From: Irpex lacteus
Taxonomy: Eukaryota > Basidiomycota > Agaricomycetes > Polyporales > Irpicaceae
DNA: 64,000 nucleotides
Assembly: GCA_001986395.2 (NCBI GenBank)
Contig: MQVO02000008.1
Span: 186,001-250,000, forward strand
Direction of reading: 5' to 3'
How positions within the stretch are numbered: the stretch's first letter is position 1; each line of letters begins with the position of its first letter. Under the pieces are notes generated by a model. That model was not told where the DNA came from, made no database searches, and was given only the letters and a program-made list of their open reading frames with translations. A program made the translations under genes and the position numbers. Shown here one piece after another: positions 25,741 through 35,765 of this stretch.

Positions 25741-25885
25741 CACGGTTGGACGCGCATTGAACAGGTACGTACACCCTCCTCCCTCCTTCCTAAACTTTTT
25801 TTTTGTTTTTGGGCGAATTTAAATACTTACTTACCGGATTTTCGCTGTACTGTAGATTGGAGGAGGCTCGAGCTCAAGAACGTGA
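25741..25885 (+). pseudogene. Duplicated SUMO 3' exon pair (decayed exon 5, intact exon 6)
   Basis: At 25856–25885, directly after CTGTAG, the sequence ATTGGAGGAGGC encodes IGGGSSSRT and a stop, a near copy of the true SUMO last exon (IGGGGGG…). About 90 bases upstream, a piece ending AACAG before GTACGT at 25765 reads LDAH-stop, resembling VDAHLAQ of SUMO exon 5. So exons 5–6 seem to have been tandemly duplicated. The exon 5 copy carries a stop, but the exon 6 copy could still be spliced to the real exon 5 to give a SUMO precursor with another tail and the same mature protein. It could also be an intron inside the 3' untranslated region. Confidence 0.55.
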
Positions 25886-26567
25886 TAGCAAGCTGGTGCT
25901 GAGTTGGTTTTGGTTAGGTTAAAAGGAAAGTGAGCTTGTATAGTGCTGCCCCAGCTGCAGTGTTCTCCTTCCTGGATCACCGCTGACTACATGGCGGGAT
26001 TTTGAAAATTCTTTTTGCTCTGACGGAGGCTGAGGCTGAGGCTGAGGCTGAAGACTCTCCTCCTCCCCTTGATGATACCGATACCTTCTCAGATTTATCA
26101 CCCCGAAAATATCATGCACTCAAAGTCGACTAGTAGTACTTTACACCAGAAACTTAACTCGCACACGAAGCCTCGCTCCCCGCGCCCGAGTCTCATCTCG
26201 TGCAAGTTGCTCGTCACGCTATTACTAGTGTACTGTAACCGCGGAGAATATAGATCAGTCGATGTCGAGCTTTACAGACCCAGGTGCTGCATGGATGGGT
26301 GTATAAATGGATGGCTTCCTCCGTAGTCAGCTTGAGCCTTGATATGGCCCGTGCTCGAGTAACTAGCCACAGCTCCCGCCACACTTATCCTGTCTTGAGT
26401 CACCCAAACGAGTGATCATATCGTGTCGTAAATAATGAATAACTGAACCAGTGCAGTACGAGTTCGATCGAGCTGCCACTCACATCACATCACAGCGTCT
26501 AACCTTCTCTCCCTCTCCTAACCACCAAATTCCAACCTCCCTCACCCAAGAAAACCTCAACCCACCC
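25886..26567. other. Intergenic SUMO–Atg22
   Basis: Holds a short GAGGCT hexamer run near 26029–26050 and otherwise no recognisable gene. It contains the promoter of the Atg22-like gene; no TATA-like box was clear. Confidence 0.45.
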
Positions 26568-29313
26568 ATGACTACTAGTGGCCACGAGAACCTGGAGAGT
26601 ACAGAGTTTGAGACCCCAGAGCCCATAAACCCATCGCCAGAGAGCACACAGATGGAGACAGAGACTCAAATGGTGCATACGTACGACGCGAAGCGGTACA
26701 GAAGGCACCTGTGGGGATGGCTCTGTTATGCGTTTGCTAGGTGGGTGCGTATCCCTCTCCCGCTTCTCTTATTCTTGCGCTATGAGATGGTGGTTTATTC
26801 TTCGTGACGAGTTATTCTCGTTGCTCGTCCCTCGTTCCTCCTCGTCCCTCCCTCCTTTCTTATCCTCCGTGCCGAGATGGTGCTCACTGACTATAATTAA
26901 TTTGCTGACCGCTGACCGCTAACTCCTGAATAGCGAAGTATTCGTCATCGTCTCCCTGACCCTCTTCCTCCCCATCTGTCTCGAGCAGTTCGCCCGGTAC
27001 GTCTCTCCTCCTCTCTCTTCTCTCCTCCCTCCCATCTCTTCCCCACCTCTCTCTCCTCCACCCCTTCTCCCCACCCTCTTCCCTTCTCCCCTCCCTTCCC
27101 CCCTCCCACCCGCCCCGTACTCACCTGACCTCACATGCTAGAGACAACGGCTTCTTCCTCCCCTCCAAAACAACCCCATGTACCTCCCCCTCCTCCCCTC
27201 TCCCTCCCACTCCAACACCAAACTCGCTGGTGGTAGAGGACGACCGCCGGTGCGTGGTCAAGCTGGGATGGCTGTGGGTTGATAGTGCTAGTTTCAGGTG
27301 CGTGGTCTCCCGTACGCGTCTTCCGAGGCGAGGTCTGAGATTATGATTGCACGCCCACCCACCCACCCACCACACCCACCCCGGTAGCCTGTACGTGAAC
27401 TCGATATCAGTAGCGCTCCAAGCGTTGACTGTCATCTCGATGGGGAACATCGCGGACCATCGTACGTCCCCCCCTCCCACAAGTGAATATCCGTTCAAAG
27501 CTAACACAACACACAGCCCCCCACCGCAAACCCCTCCTCCTCACATTCGCGCTCCTCGGCTCCGCCTCCGCCACCCTCTTCCTCTTCCTCCCCTCCTCCT
27601 CCCCCCTCTGGCTTCTATCAGCTCTCCTCGGTATACTGGCGAACGTAGGGTTTGGAGCGAGCGTGGTCGCTATGAATGCGTATTTGCCCGGGCTGGCGAG
27701 GGAGAGTAGGGGTGTTTTGGAGAGGAGGTTGGCTTTGGAACGCGCCTTAGCCGGTGAGAGGGATGGGGATGAAGAGGAGGAGGAGGAGAGGGAGAGGTCG
27801 TCGGAAGAACCTCTCCTCCCCGCCACTTCCCACACTCTCCCCTCACCGACACCGACACCCGAGAGCCAGCACATAGAATCCCTCCGAGCAGCATACACCA
27901 CCTCCCTCTCACGCGCCACCTCCCGCATCTCCTCTCTCGGCATCGCTTTGGGGTACACAGCCGGCATTCTATTGCTACTCGTCGCGTTGGTGCCCGTCAC
28001 GCTCCTGCACGGGACTACGTTCGCTCTAAGACTCGCGATTGGGATGAGTGGGGTTTGGTGGGCGGTGGGGAGTGTGCCTGCGGGGGTTTGGTTGCCTGAT
28101 GCGGGTGTCTCCTCTAATGTGAGTGGGAGTGCGAGTGTGAGTGCGAGTGGGAGGGGGAGAGGAGGAGAGGAGGAGGATGGATGGGAAGGGGAGGAGGGAG
28201 AGGAGGAGGGAGAGGGAGAGGGAGAGGGAGGGAAGAGGGAGTGGAGCGCGCGGAGGGAGATCGTTGGTGCGTGGAAGAGGTTGGGCGGGATGCTTAGGTG
28301 GAGAGAGGTTAAGAGGTTGCGGAATACCTTTCAGTACCTCGCTGCTTGGTTCCTCCTCTCCGACGGTACGCTCTCTTCCCTCTCCTTCCCTCCTCTCCTC
28401 CCTCTTCTCCCCTCCCTCTCCTTCCTCCCCTCCCCTTCCCTCTCCTCATCTCCTCTAACACTCACTCACTAAACTCTCAATGCAGGATTCACAACAATAA
28501 CCTCAACCGCCATCCTCTTCGCAAAAACAACCCTGCACATGCCCGCCTCCTCCCTCATCCTAATCGGCATCCTCACCCCCGTCTCAGGTATCCTCGGATC
28601 CCTCCTCTGGCCCCCCCTCCAACGTCGTCTTGGATGGAGCAACCTACGCGTCCTTGTTACGCTTGTTTGTCTTGCTAGTCTTGTGCCGGCTTATGGCTGC
28701 CTCGGGTTTTTGAAGGTTTTTAGGGAGGGAGGGTTTGGAGGGCTGACGACGCCGGGGGAGGTTTTTGGGTTGGCTGTTTATTTCGTGCGTATCAATCCTG
28801 GGATATAGGCTTTTAGTTCACTGACGATGGTGGTGGGATGAATAGGGATCGGTGTATGGCGCGTTTCAGGGGTACGCACGCGCATTCTACTCGGAGCTGA
28901 TTCCACATGGTGAGGAGGCGAGGTGGTATGCTTTGTTCTCTATCACTGACAAGGTGCGTATCCCTTCACCTCCTTCCTCTCACCTCCCTTCCCTCCTTCA
29001 CCTCCTTCTATCACTCGGTCACTCTCACCCACTTCGCTAACCCCAATTCTCTCCAACTCCAATTCCCTCCCAATTCTCCATTCGTTCTCACTCTCAACTC
29101 TCACCATCAACTCTCACTCACTGCACGACGACTCGACAGTCAAGCTCCTTCGTAGGCCCCCTCGTAGTGGGCCTCATAGCAGACACGACGGGCAACATCC
29201 GCTACGCGTTCTTCTTCCTCGTGGTTATGGTGTGGGCGGCTGTGCCTGTGCTGGTGAGTATTGATGTTGAGAGGGGGAGGAGGGATGCGGGGAGGTATCG
29301 GTATCGTGCGTAG
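26568..29313 (+). CDS. ATG22: Atg22-like vacuolar amino-acid effluxer (MFS)
   Basis: Multi-exon gene whose exons join in frame from ATG 26568 to TAG 29311–29313. The start of the fold, DAKRYRRHLWGWLCYAFASE then VFVIVSLTLFLPICLEQFAR and DNGFF, is the signature opening of Atg22 proteins. It continues with SLYVNSISVALQALTVISMG NIADH and PHRKPLLLTFALLGSASATL. A loop region has the conserved GFGASVVAMNAYLPGLARES. A long low-complexity acidic and Gly/Arg-rich insertion (about 28100–28260) sits in the cytosolic loop. Late exons give GFTTITSTAILFAKTTLHMP, GSVYGAFQGYARAFYSELIP HGEEARWYALFSITDK and SSFVGPLVVGLIADTTGNIR. In yeast Atg22 exports amino acids from the vacuole after autophagy. About eight introns, several with long C/T tracts. 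It lies downstream of SUMO on the same strand, but this is not an operon. Confidence 0.9.
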
Positions 29314-29892
29314 GGTGTTGAGTGGGAGTGAGGGTGGGGGACGAGGAGAGGGACAGGAAGAGTGAAGAGCAGGAGAGAGAGTATTTATTCTCGATGTCGC
29401 TTTGCTACTGGAACTTTGGATGGTTGTTTAACGGTACATGAATGGATACTAATTGTTACACTCTATGTGTCCCAACACTGGCATTGTTCGCTCATGAAGT
29501 GACTTAGACTGTAAATCGACTAGGTGAGTTCGACCGCGATTTCCATCTCATGCAGAGGATGCGAGTGTTAGTGAAAAGTAGGGATTGACCACTTTCCGTT
29601 CTACACGGGCATTGTCATCTCATGAAGTGCCTTAGACCGTGAATCGACCAGGTGTGAGTGTAAGTACATTCAATCGTGAGTGAGAACTGGGACAGGTCTC
29701 GGAGTCAATACGTTCGCGGTTGGTATGTTAGTTCAATGCTTCGATGATGATGATTGTGTTTATGATACATGAATGAATGGTAATTGTTACACCCTATTGT
29801 TTACTTTCCGTCCAACATTCTCATTGCCGCGGTCGAGAATTAGACTGCACAACGAGTGAGTTTAACTTCCATCTCAAACGGACACCGTATAA
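29314..29892. repeat. Duplicated lectin 3' flanks without coding copies
   Basis: Related segments occur at about 29430–29545, 29590–29665 and 29765–29890, and again at 30940–31075 behind the second lectin. They share the order AATTGTTAC…CATTG…TCATGAAGTGACTTAGAC…AATCGACTAGGTGAG with substitutions. These look like extra copies of the region downstream of each lectin gene, left after duplications and deletions. Confidence 0.6.
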
Positions 29893-30516
29893 TCAAAGCT
29901 TACCGGGCTCAAGACGCCAGCACTGGTTACGGCCCTCCCACTTGCCCCAGACGGTGACAGGCTAGAAACGAACCAACAGCATCCATCAGTCAAGTTCTTA
30001 GAGGAAGAGCACAACGCTACGTACGGTGCCGTTGTTGGGGTTACCATGATCGGCGAGATCGAGGTTGAACCAGGTGTTCAAGACAAAGAAGCTCATTGAT
30101 CACACATGACAATGAGATTGATGATACACACTTGCGTAAAACAATACGATACTCACCGGAACAAGCTGGGATCCTCCTCGTCGTTGCGGATGGCCCACTG
30201 GGTAGGGTCGGAGGTGACCTCGACTTGGATGCCGTCGACGAGGTTTTGAGTGATAGAGAGGTAGCCTCCAGTGGCGACGTTCACGATGACCCAGGCATCG
30301 GCATCGCGGACTTTCTCGAGGCGCCACTGAAAGTTGAAAGGAGCTAATCAGAGCGGATCGATGCTGAGTGCAGCTCGAGCGACGTACCCTTTGGTTATCG
30401 CCCCCGTGCCACTCCCAGCCGATGCACGACCTGTTGTCGTCACCGGAGAGGTCCAAGACGTTGCCCGCCTTGGCGTTGATGAAGCGGTATACAGCACCAG
30501 GTTCGAGTCCAGCCAT
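29893..30516 (-). CDS. Ricin-B-type beta-trefoil lectin, copy 1
   Basis: Four exons (30516–30388, 30326–30157, 30091–30025, 29961–29893) join to 144 residues. There is no signal peptide (MAGLEPGAVYRFINAKAGNV), so it is expected in the cytosol, as with many mushroom R-type lectins. Three trefoil repeats are visible: NVLDLSGDD…DNQRWRLEKV, GGYLSITQN…PTQWAIRND, and FNLDLADHG…GRNQCWRLEPGKL. Each ends in the QxW-type motif (QRW, QWAI, QCW). Mushroom lectins of this fold bind terminal galactose or GalNAc and some defend against nematodes or insects; binding here is not proven. It is about the single-domain length (140–150). A paralog lies 570 bases upstream in the same orientation. Confidence 0.85.
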
Positions 30517-30596
30517 TATGATGGTTTGAGTGAGAGTAAGTCGGTGTGAGTGATGAGTGTAGGTTCAGAGGAGGGTGGTGCGAATGGGACGGGGTC

Positions 30597-30603
30597 TTAT
30601 ATA
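30597..30603 (-). promoter_or_regulatory. TATA box of lectin copy 1
   Basis: TATATAA on the minus strand, 81 bases before the ATG. The equivalent box occurs at a similar distance before lectin copy 2. Confidence 0.55.
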
Positions 30604-30708
30604 TTGCCAGTGGGTGAAGTGGCATGTTGTGATGATATCATGAGGTGCCGTGCCTAGACTGGCACGCAGCATCCACTATGATCGATATGGGATCGCTGCA
30701 GGAATAAG

Positions 30709-30729
30709 AAGATCTCCGGATCGATAAAC
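30709..30729 (-). promoter_or_regulatory. Shared upstream element of the lectin pair (copy 1)
   Basis: AGATCTCCGGATCGATAAAC, preceded by A, is identical at 30709–30729 and 31880–31900, about 190 bases before each lectin ATG. The surrounding promoters have diverged, which suggests selection or recent duplication. A weaker third version is near 32075–32095. Confidence 0.5.
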
Positions 30730-31083
30730 ATGTACGGTATGTAATTATAGAGTGCGCACCTTTTCAATTTGATGGTTCTGGGGCTGCCAAGAGTATCGAG
30801 CGTGGGGTCGATGAATGTTGGAAGATGCGGCATGGCTCGGCAACTTGATGACTTCAGTGCATAACGATGGACGCTCTTCAATATTAGTGTTCGTCACTAC
30901 GTTAGCGGCCATTCGGCGAACTTGCAAGCTATACGTACTACACTGTATATAACAAGCATGGGAACTATTACGCCCTATCGATTACATTCCGTCACGGTCC
31001 AGCTTTGTCACTGTCCGTTTACGAAGTGACTTATACTGTGTATCGAGTGAGTCTGATTTCGATTTCGTACGGAAGAGACATGG

Positions 31084-31713
31084 TCAAAGCGCACCATGTT
31101 CGAGACGCCAGCATTGCTCACGGCCGTCCGCCCACTTGGCCCAGAGGGTAGCAGGCTAGAGAGAAAGGTAAGCAACATATGTCAGTGAAGGCCGTGTAAA
31201 GAATGATGCTACGTACGGCGACAGTGCCATGATCGGCGAGTTGGAGATTGTATTTTGTGTCTCCATAGAAGATACTAAATGATCACAGCACGCACGAACG
31301 AAAACGAGATCCCTGAGACTCCCTTGCAAAGAACAATAGACATAATTTCTTACCGGAATACGCTGAAATCCAGCTCATCTTCTTTGATGGTCCACGTAGT
31401 GAGGTTGGACGTTACCTCAACTGGCGTGCCGTTGCCGGGGTCTTGGTTGACGGAGAGGTACCCTCCCGTAGCGACGTTGTGGATCGTCCAGCGATTATCA
31501 CCTTCATGTCTCTCGAGACGCCACTGAAAGTTCGAACATAGAAGTGCTTGTCAGAGTGGACTGTTAGGAGGACTATGTCGAGTAACGTACTTTCTGATTG
31601 TCGCTCCCATACCAATCAAAGCCGGTACACTTGTTATCATCGGAGAGAGTCAAGACATTTCCTGTCTTTTCGTTTCTGAAGCGGTATACTGAAACAGATT
31701 CAGGTCTAGCCAT
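31084..31713 (-). CDS. Ricin-B-type beta-trefoil lectin, copy 2
   Basis: Tandem paralog of the neighbouring lectin with the same four-exon layout, starting at ATG 31713. Exon 1 (to 31591) encodes MARPESVSVYRFRNEKTGNV and DDNKCTGFDWYGSDNQK. Exon 2 gives WRLERHEGDNRWTIHNVATG GYLSVNQDPGNGTPVE and LTTWTIKEDELDFS. Exon 3 has YNLQLADHGT; exon 4 gives PATLWAKWADGREQCWRLEH and ends GAL-stop. No signal peptide. The QxW-type repeats are retained, the last one as QCW. Sequence divergence from copy 1 is substantial within the sugar-binding subdomains, so sugar preference may differ. The two genes share promoter elements (TATATAA and the 20-mer upstream). Confidence 0.84.
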
Positions 31714-31804
31714 CGTGATGGTTTGAGTGAGAGTGGGTCAATGATGGGTGCAACCTTAGCTTCAGAGACTTCAGATTCAAAGGGGAAGGCATTGTGAATG
31801 GGTG

Positions 31805-31811
31805 TTATATA
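31805..31811 (-). promoter_or_regulatory. TATA box of lectin copy 2
   Basis: TATATAA on the minus strand, 92 bases before the ATG at 31713, matching the arrangement at copy 1. Confidence 0.55.
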
Positions 31812-31879
31812 TGGCGGACAGGTTGCGATGAAATCACGGTGCTGTGCCTGGTGCATAGCATGTTGTATTCAGGAGCACT

Positions 31880-31900
31880 AAGATCTCCGGATCGATAAAC
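31880..31900 (-). promoter_or_regulatory. Shared upstream element of the lectin pair (copy 2)
   Basis: Second exact copy of the upstream 21-mer that precedes lectin copy 1. It lies about 190 bases before the ATG at 31713. Confidence 0.5.
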
Positions 31901-32663
31901 ACCGAGTTAAGTAAAGTACCACGCACTGTTCCAGTTATCTTGATAACGTCGGGGTTCCCAAAAGGTATCGAGGGCGGGGTCACTTGGGGTCAATGCAGAG
32001 CAGACTCGTACTTATGCGGCTCGGTTCGGCAACCCCGCTATGGGCCATAAGGGTGAATGCATTATCATAGGAACAAGACGATCTCAGGATCGTCGACCAC
32101 GTATGTATCACGTACCATCCATCCTGCTAGTCTCTGGGGTTGCGAAGAGACTGTTTTTGAATATGAAGTGGTGTGGAGTACGCCGAAGAATGGACGAAGG
32201 TGCGGCAGGACTGGCCAGGGTAGGATTCCAGCTCTTCAGAAGTTGAGACGTTTTTACATGGGCATCAAGTTCATACCACTTGTGGCTCTCCGGTGGAGGT
32301 ATCTCAGGCCTATGATAAGCAGAGAAGGGCTCAGACACCCATTTGGCCTGTCCTCAAGAGCTTACCTCAAATAGACCTCGCAGAGGAGCCTGAGGATGCA
32401 TCGTTACGGCGGTACTATTGGCTGAGAATCTGTACCATGGTGAGGTGTTTCTTAGTGGAGTATATACCAGCCGGCGTGGCATGTGGTTTCGAAGACTAGT
32501 TAGAAGTGTTGTCTTGAAACTTCGAGTCCATGTGAAAAAAGATACAGCTGCAAGCTCGTTAGCTTGGGTTCAGTCGTCGGGGCACTAACAGTGCACTCAC
32601 ATCTCAAAGCAGATAAAATGACTCCATGAAATTTGAATGTTATATGCCCTCCATAAGTGAGCA
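31901..32663. other. Intergenic with a decayed third lectin promoter
   Basis: Around 32040–32100 the sequence loosely repeats the upstream region of the two lectins (AAGACGATCTCAGGATCGTC). No lectin coding sequence follows on the minus strand, so a third copy seems to have been lost. Nothing else recognised. Confidence 0.4.
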
Positions 32664-33150
32664 TCAGCCAGGCACTACGGTGAGGCAAAAAGACACGACG
32701 TACAAGTACTGCTCATATCCGTAGATGTTACCTTTTTCGCGGGGTTTGATGTCGAAGAAATAGGGAATCTCTTCCCATATGTACTTCCGACATGCTGCTA
32801 ACGATTTAATGCTACCCCATGGAATGTGAGGGCTGAGCTCTGAGCAGACAGAACTGTAACTTCAAAGACAACACCGAGCACAAAGAACTGTTCCTATTTG
32901 CCATCGAGAGTTGCACAGTCACGTAAACTCACCAGAAGTATAAGAGATCAGCACGCCAACATGCAGCTAGAAAATCACAAGTTTATAAAACCGAACGTGC
33001 CTGGCTAATGCAATCACGCAACGTACCTTCATTCATGAACCTCGTACAACCGCACACGCCCATCAACTCGCCGCAGAACACGACAACGAGTTCTTCGCGG
33101 GTCGAAGGAAACGAATGTCTTCGGGTATCTTCGTTTTTCTGGTGGCTCAT
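32664..33150 (-). CDS. Short BTB-family derivative, C-terminal cysteine module only
   Basis: Three exons (33150–33027, 32966–32933, 32859–32664) with GT–AG introns splice in frame to 117 residues. The last exon, SLAACRKYIWEEIPYFFDIK followed by PREKGNIYGYEQYL, matches the C-terminus of the BTB genes to the right (compare ALGACRRYIWAELPYFFDIK). The first exon keeps a Cys-rich piece (GVCGCTRFMNE, then AACW) like the Cys module of those proteins. The BTB domain itself is absent. Because two introns preserve frame, this could be a live truncated paralog rather than debris. It lacks the CACGTG/TTAGGGC promoter element of the near-full-length members. The final residues after YEQYL depend on whether a GTACGT donor there is used. 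Confidence 0.55.
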
Positions 33151-33625
33151 TATGAGAGCATATCATTAATCTGCCCCAGATGCATATTGATGTCATAGTT
33201 CGGTGTATTTTGGACCTCTTATATGCTGCGGATGCTTGACGCGAACCGTCGTGAAGGATAACATGAATATGTGGTCACCTGTAACATATTTAGGCGTAAG
33301 TACGTTAGTATATTCATAGATGGTCGAGAAATGCACCCCACCCCTGCATAAGTAATATCGTCAATCATCGAGACTGCTGTACGGAACCGAGTACTCAAGG
33401 GATGAGATGACCTGCCGTGTAGACTCGTCGACTTAGAGCTCGAAGCTTGAAGAAGCAGAACTATCTCCGGATACCTGCGCGATTGTTGCTCTAGACAGAT
33501 GCATTGGGTACAAGCTACAGGCAGAAACGAGCCAATTCAATGGAACGGCCATAGCTCGTTACACACTTATGAGTGACTGAGAATCATGTGTAAATTCATG
33601 CCCTACGTTTGAACAGTGAGAGTAC
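33151..33625. other. Intergenic within BTB cluster
   Basis: No gene recognised. It may contain alternative terminal exons of the BTB gene at 33626–34889: a donor overlapping its stop and acceptors near 33597 and 33572 are visible. Confidence 0.4.
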
Positions 33626-34889
33626 TCACAAATACTGATCATAACCATAATTTTGATCATCCTCTCGCGCTTTGAGGCGGAAAAAATACGGAAGCTCATC
33701 CCAAAGGTACTGTCGGCATGCTCCCAGAGCTTTTACCAACCCGGCTCGACAATGGAAGCCTATCTGACGGTCACTGTCAGAGGGGTGGAGGAGAAGACCG
33801 TTCGCAGCATCTTGCATTTCTCGAAGTACCCAGAGTGGATCAAGAAAACACTCGTCACCAAATTCCCTGCGTTTGTCGTCTAACCACTTCCGCCTGGCCT
33901 TCCAACATTTCTCCTTGGCTGAGCCGCACAAGCACGCGTCCGAGAGATTTTCGGGAACGTGGTGCGATAGAAGCATCCAAATAGCCTTGCGCAGACAATG
34001 ACTGCCTTCAATGAAGCAAGCGAGGTGTTGAGAGGAAAGGTCCGTCAGGTCTTTCGGGGGGTAATAAGCCTCCTCGAATTCCTCCCTGCCGTCGTCGGTA
34101 GTTGAAAAATAGGCCATTCGCCAGGACGTATGTAGAGTATAATACGTTGCTGGGAAAATGCTCGTCACTCCCGCTGCTTCGCCCAGTAGAATCGTAGATA
34201 CTAAAAATTGTCAGTGTGAGTCTGGTTTGACGATGTGTGAAGCTTTACCTGGGTTGACTTCCAACGACATGTCTTTGGTTTCCCCGTAATATGCTACGGT
34301 CTCTTGGGTCTCCCTGATGAGTCGCGCGACTCTGTCCCATCCCTCCAAAGTCGTGGGCCATCGAGATTCCAGAAAAGCGACAAGTTTTCTACGAATTGCG
34401 GCAAATTCATATTTCCTCGACAGCTTGAGAGGTCCACTGATTTTTCGTAGGTCTTCCTGCCACTGAAGTGCGGTCGTATATGACGGTTCAGGCAAGTATC
34501 TGGTGAGACCATATCGAGTTGAGTTCAGATCTCGCCATTTTGTGGCCGCGTACATACTGAAAGGGGTCGCAGAGTATCTGCAGCAAGCTTTTTAGGTCAG
34601 CGCAGTCGTCGGTGAGGGCGACGAGCGGTAGTCCCTCGTACATCTCCGCATCCTCTGGCTGAACCATGGTAAACATGCTTTCAAACACTGGTGAGTGCTT
34701 GGACAGAGTCGATTGGTGACACCTAAACCCCCAAGTCGTTCCTTCGCTGTCTTTCGCGGTGAGCACGATATTGCCGTCGCTTAGCCATAGATCCGGGTCC
34801 TGGTGTAATTCGGACGCGTCGTTCTCCGAGTCGACTCTACGCCGCTTCGCGATGGCGGTGTGAACAGAAAAAGCAGCGTCCGACATCAT
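33626..34889 (-). CDS. BTB/POZ domain protein, paralog A
   Basis: Three exons (34889–34558, 34499–34249, 34200–33626) join to 385 residues. The N-terminus is a basic stretch (AKRRRVD), then the BTB core: DPDLWLSDGNIVLTAKDSEG TTWGFRCHQSTLSKHSPVFE, SMFTMVQPEDAEMYEGLPLV ALTDDCADLKSLLQILCDP. The second exon is BACK-like and helical (PLKLSRKYEFAAIRRKLVAF LESRWPTTLEGWDRVARL). The third holds the Cys module (ACLCGSAKEKCWKARRKWLD … FHCRAGLVKALGACRQYLWD ELPYFF) and ends YGYDQYL. BTB proteins of this type are multiplied in agaricomycetes and often thought to be Cul3 adaptors or regulators; function here is unknown. The start MM is at 34889/34886. The stop lies inside TTGTGAGTAC, a donor consensus. Confidence 0.82.
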
Positions 34890-35765
34890 TATTCAGAGCG
34901 AACGAGATCAAGAGAAGTGCGATAGTGACTGAGCTTTACACAAACATTTGAGAGACTTGAAAGTTTAGCGAGTCGTTCGGAGTCGGCGCGACCAAGCGCA
35001 ATAATGCCTGCCCTAAGTAGGTATCACGTGCGGCGCGCACAACACTGTTGGCGCCTGCGATCTTAGTGCTCGGGACGTTCGCCCTGTGACGAAGTCCATT
35101 CTCGCGTCAGAAGTAGCATATCATTCAAAAATAAGCAAAGCTATATGTTCAATCCCGCCAAGAAACTTGTTTAATTCCCCGCTCATGCCTTTCAGTAAGC
35201 GCCAAATAACTTCCCAAAAAGGCAGTTAGCTGACGTACTCCTCTCGTCTCTCAGGTCCCAAACGTTGAAGCGATGGATGGCGCATCATATATCTAAGAGT
35301 AATTATCATAGATGGAACATCAATAGCTGTGCCTGTGTTGGCTTCACCACATCATTGTTGTGCTGTATGGCTGTGATTGCCGGGCAGTACCTATTGTACT
35401 ATGTACTGGTAGTTAACAAGAATCGACAGTGAGTGTAGGCCTTACAGTGGTCAAGATCAAGCGGGGAAGTATATGGACTACTTGAGATTTCATTGGAATT
35501 GTGAACAATCAGAGGTGTACGGCGACTAGCACAAAGCCGAGCGTCTTCCACAATCCACGGAACAGAGGCCTGAGATGTTTGTTCAAAGATTAAGTGCTAA
35601 TTTAATCATTTGCTCGTAATATAGTAGATTATACAGACACATAGACCCATGGTTCTAGAGATACGTCGTATGCTTACTAGTACGTATGTTATGTGAAAAT
35701 TTGATCACTGCATTTGCTTCGTTAGCCATACTATGCACTCGGTACGTTCAATAATAATCATAGAC
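34890..35765. other. Promoter region of BTB paralog A and 3' flank of paralog B
   Basis: Contains the shared element (GCCCTAA 35010–35016, CACGTG 35025–35030). I see no gene in the remainder. Confidence 0.5.
35010..35030 (-). promoter_or_regulatory. CACGTG + TTAGGGC element of BTB paralog A
   Basis: On the gene strand this reads CACGTG, 8 bases, TTAGGGC, about 120–140 bases before the ATG at 34889. The same pair in the same orientation precedes paralogs B, C and E. Confidence 0.6.
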
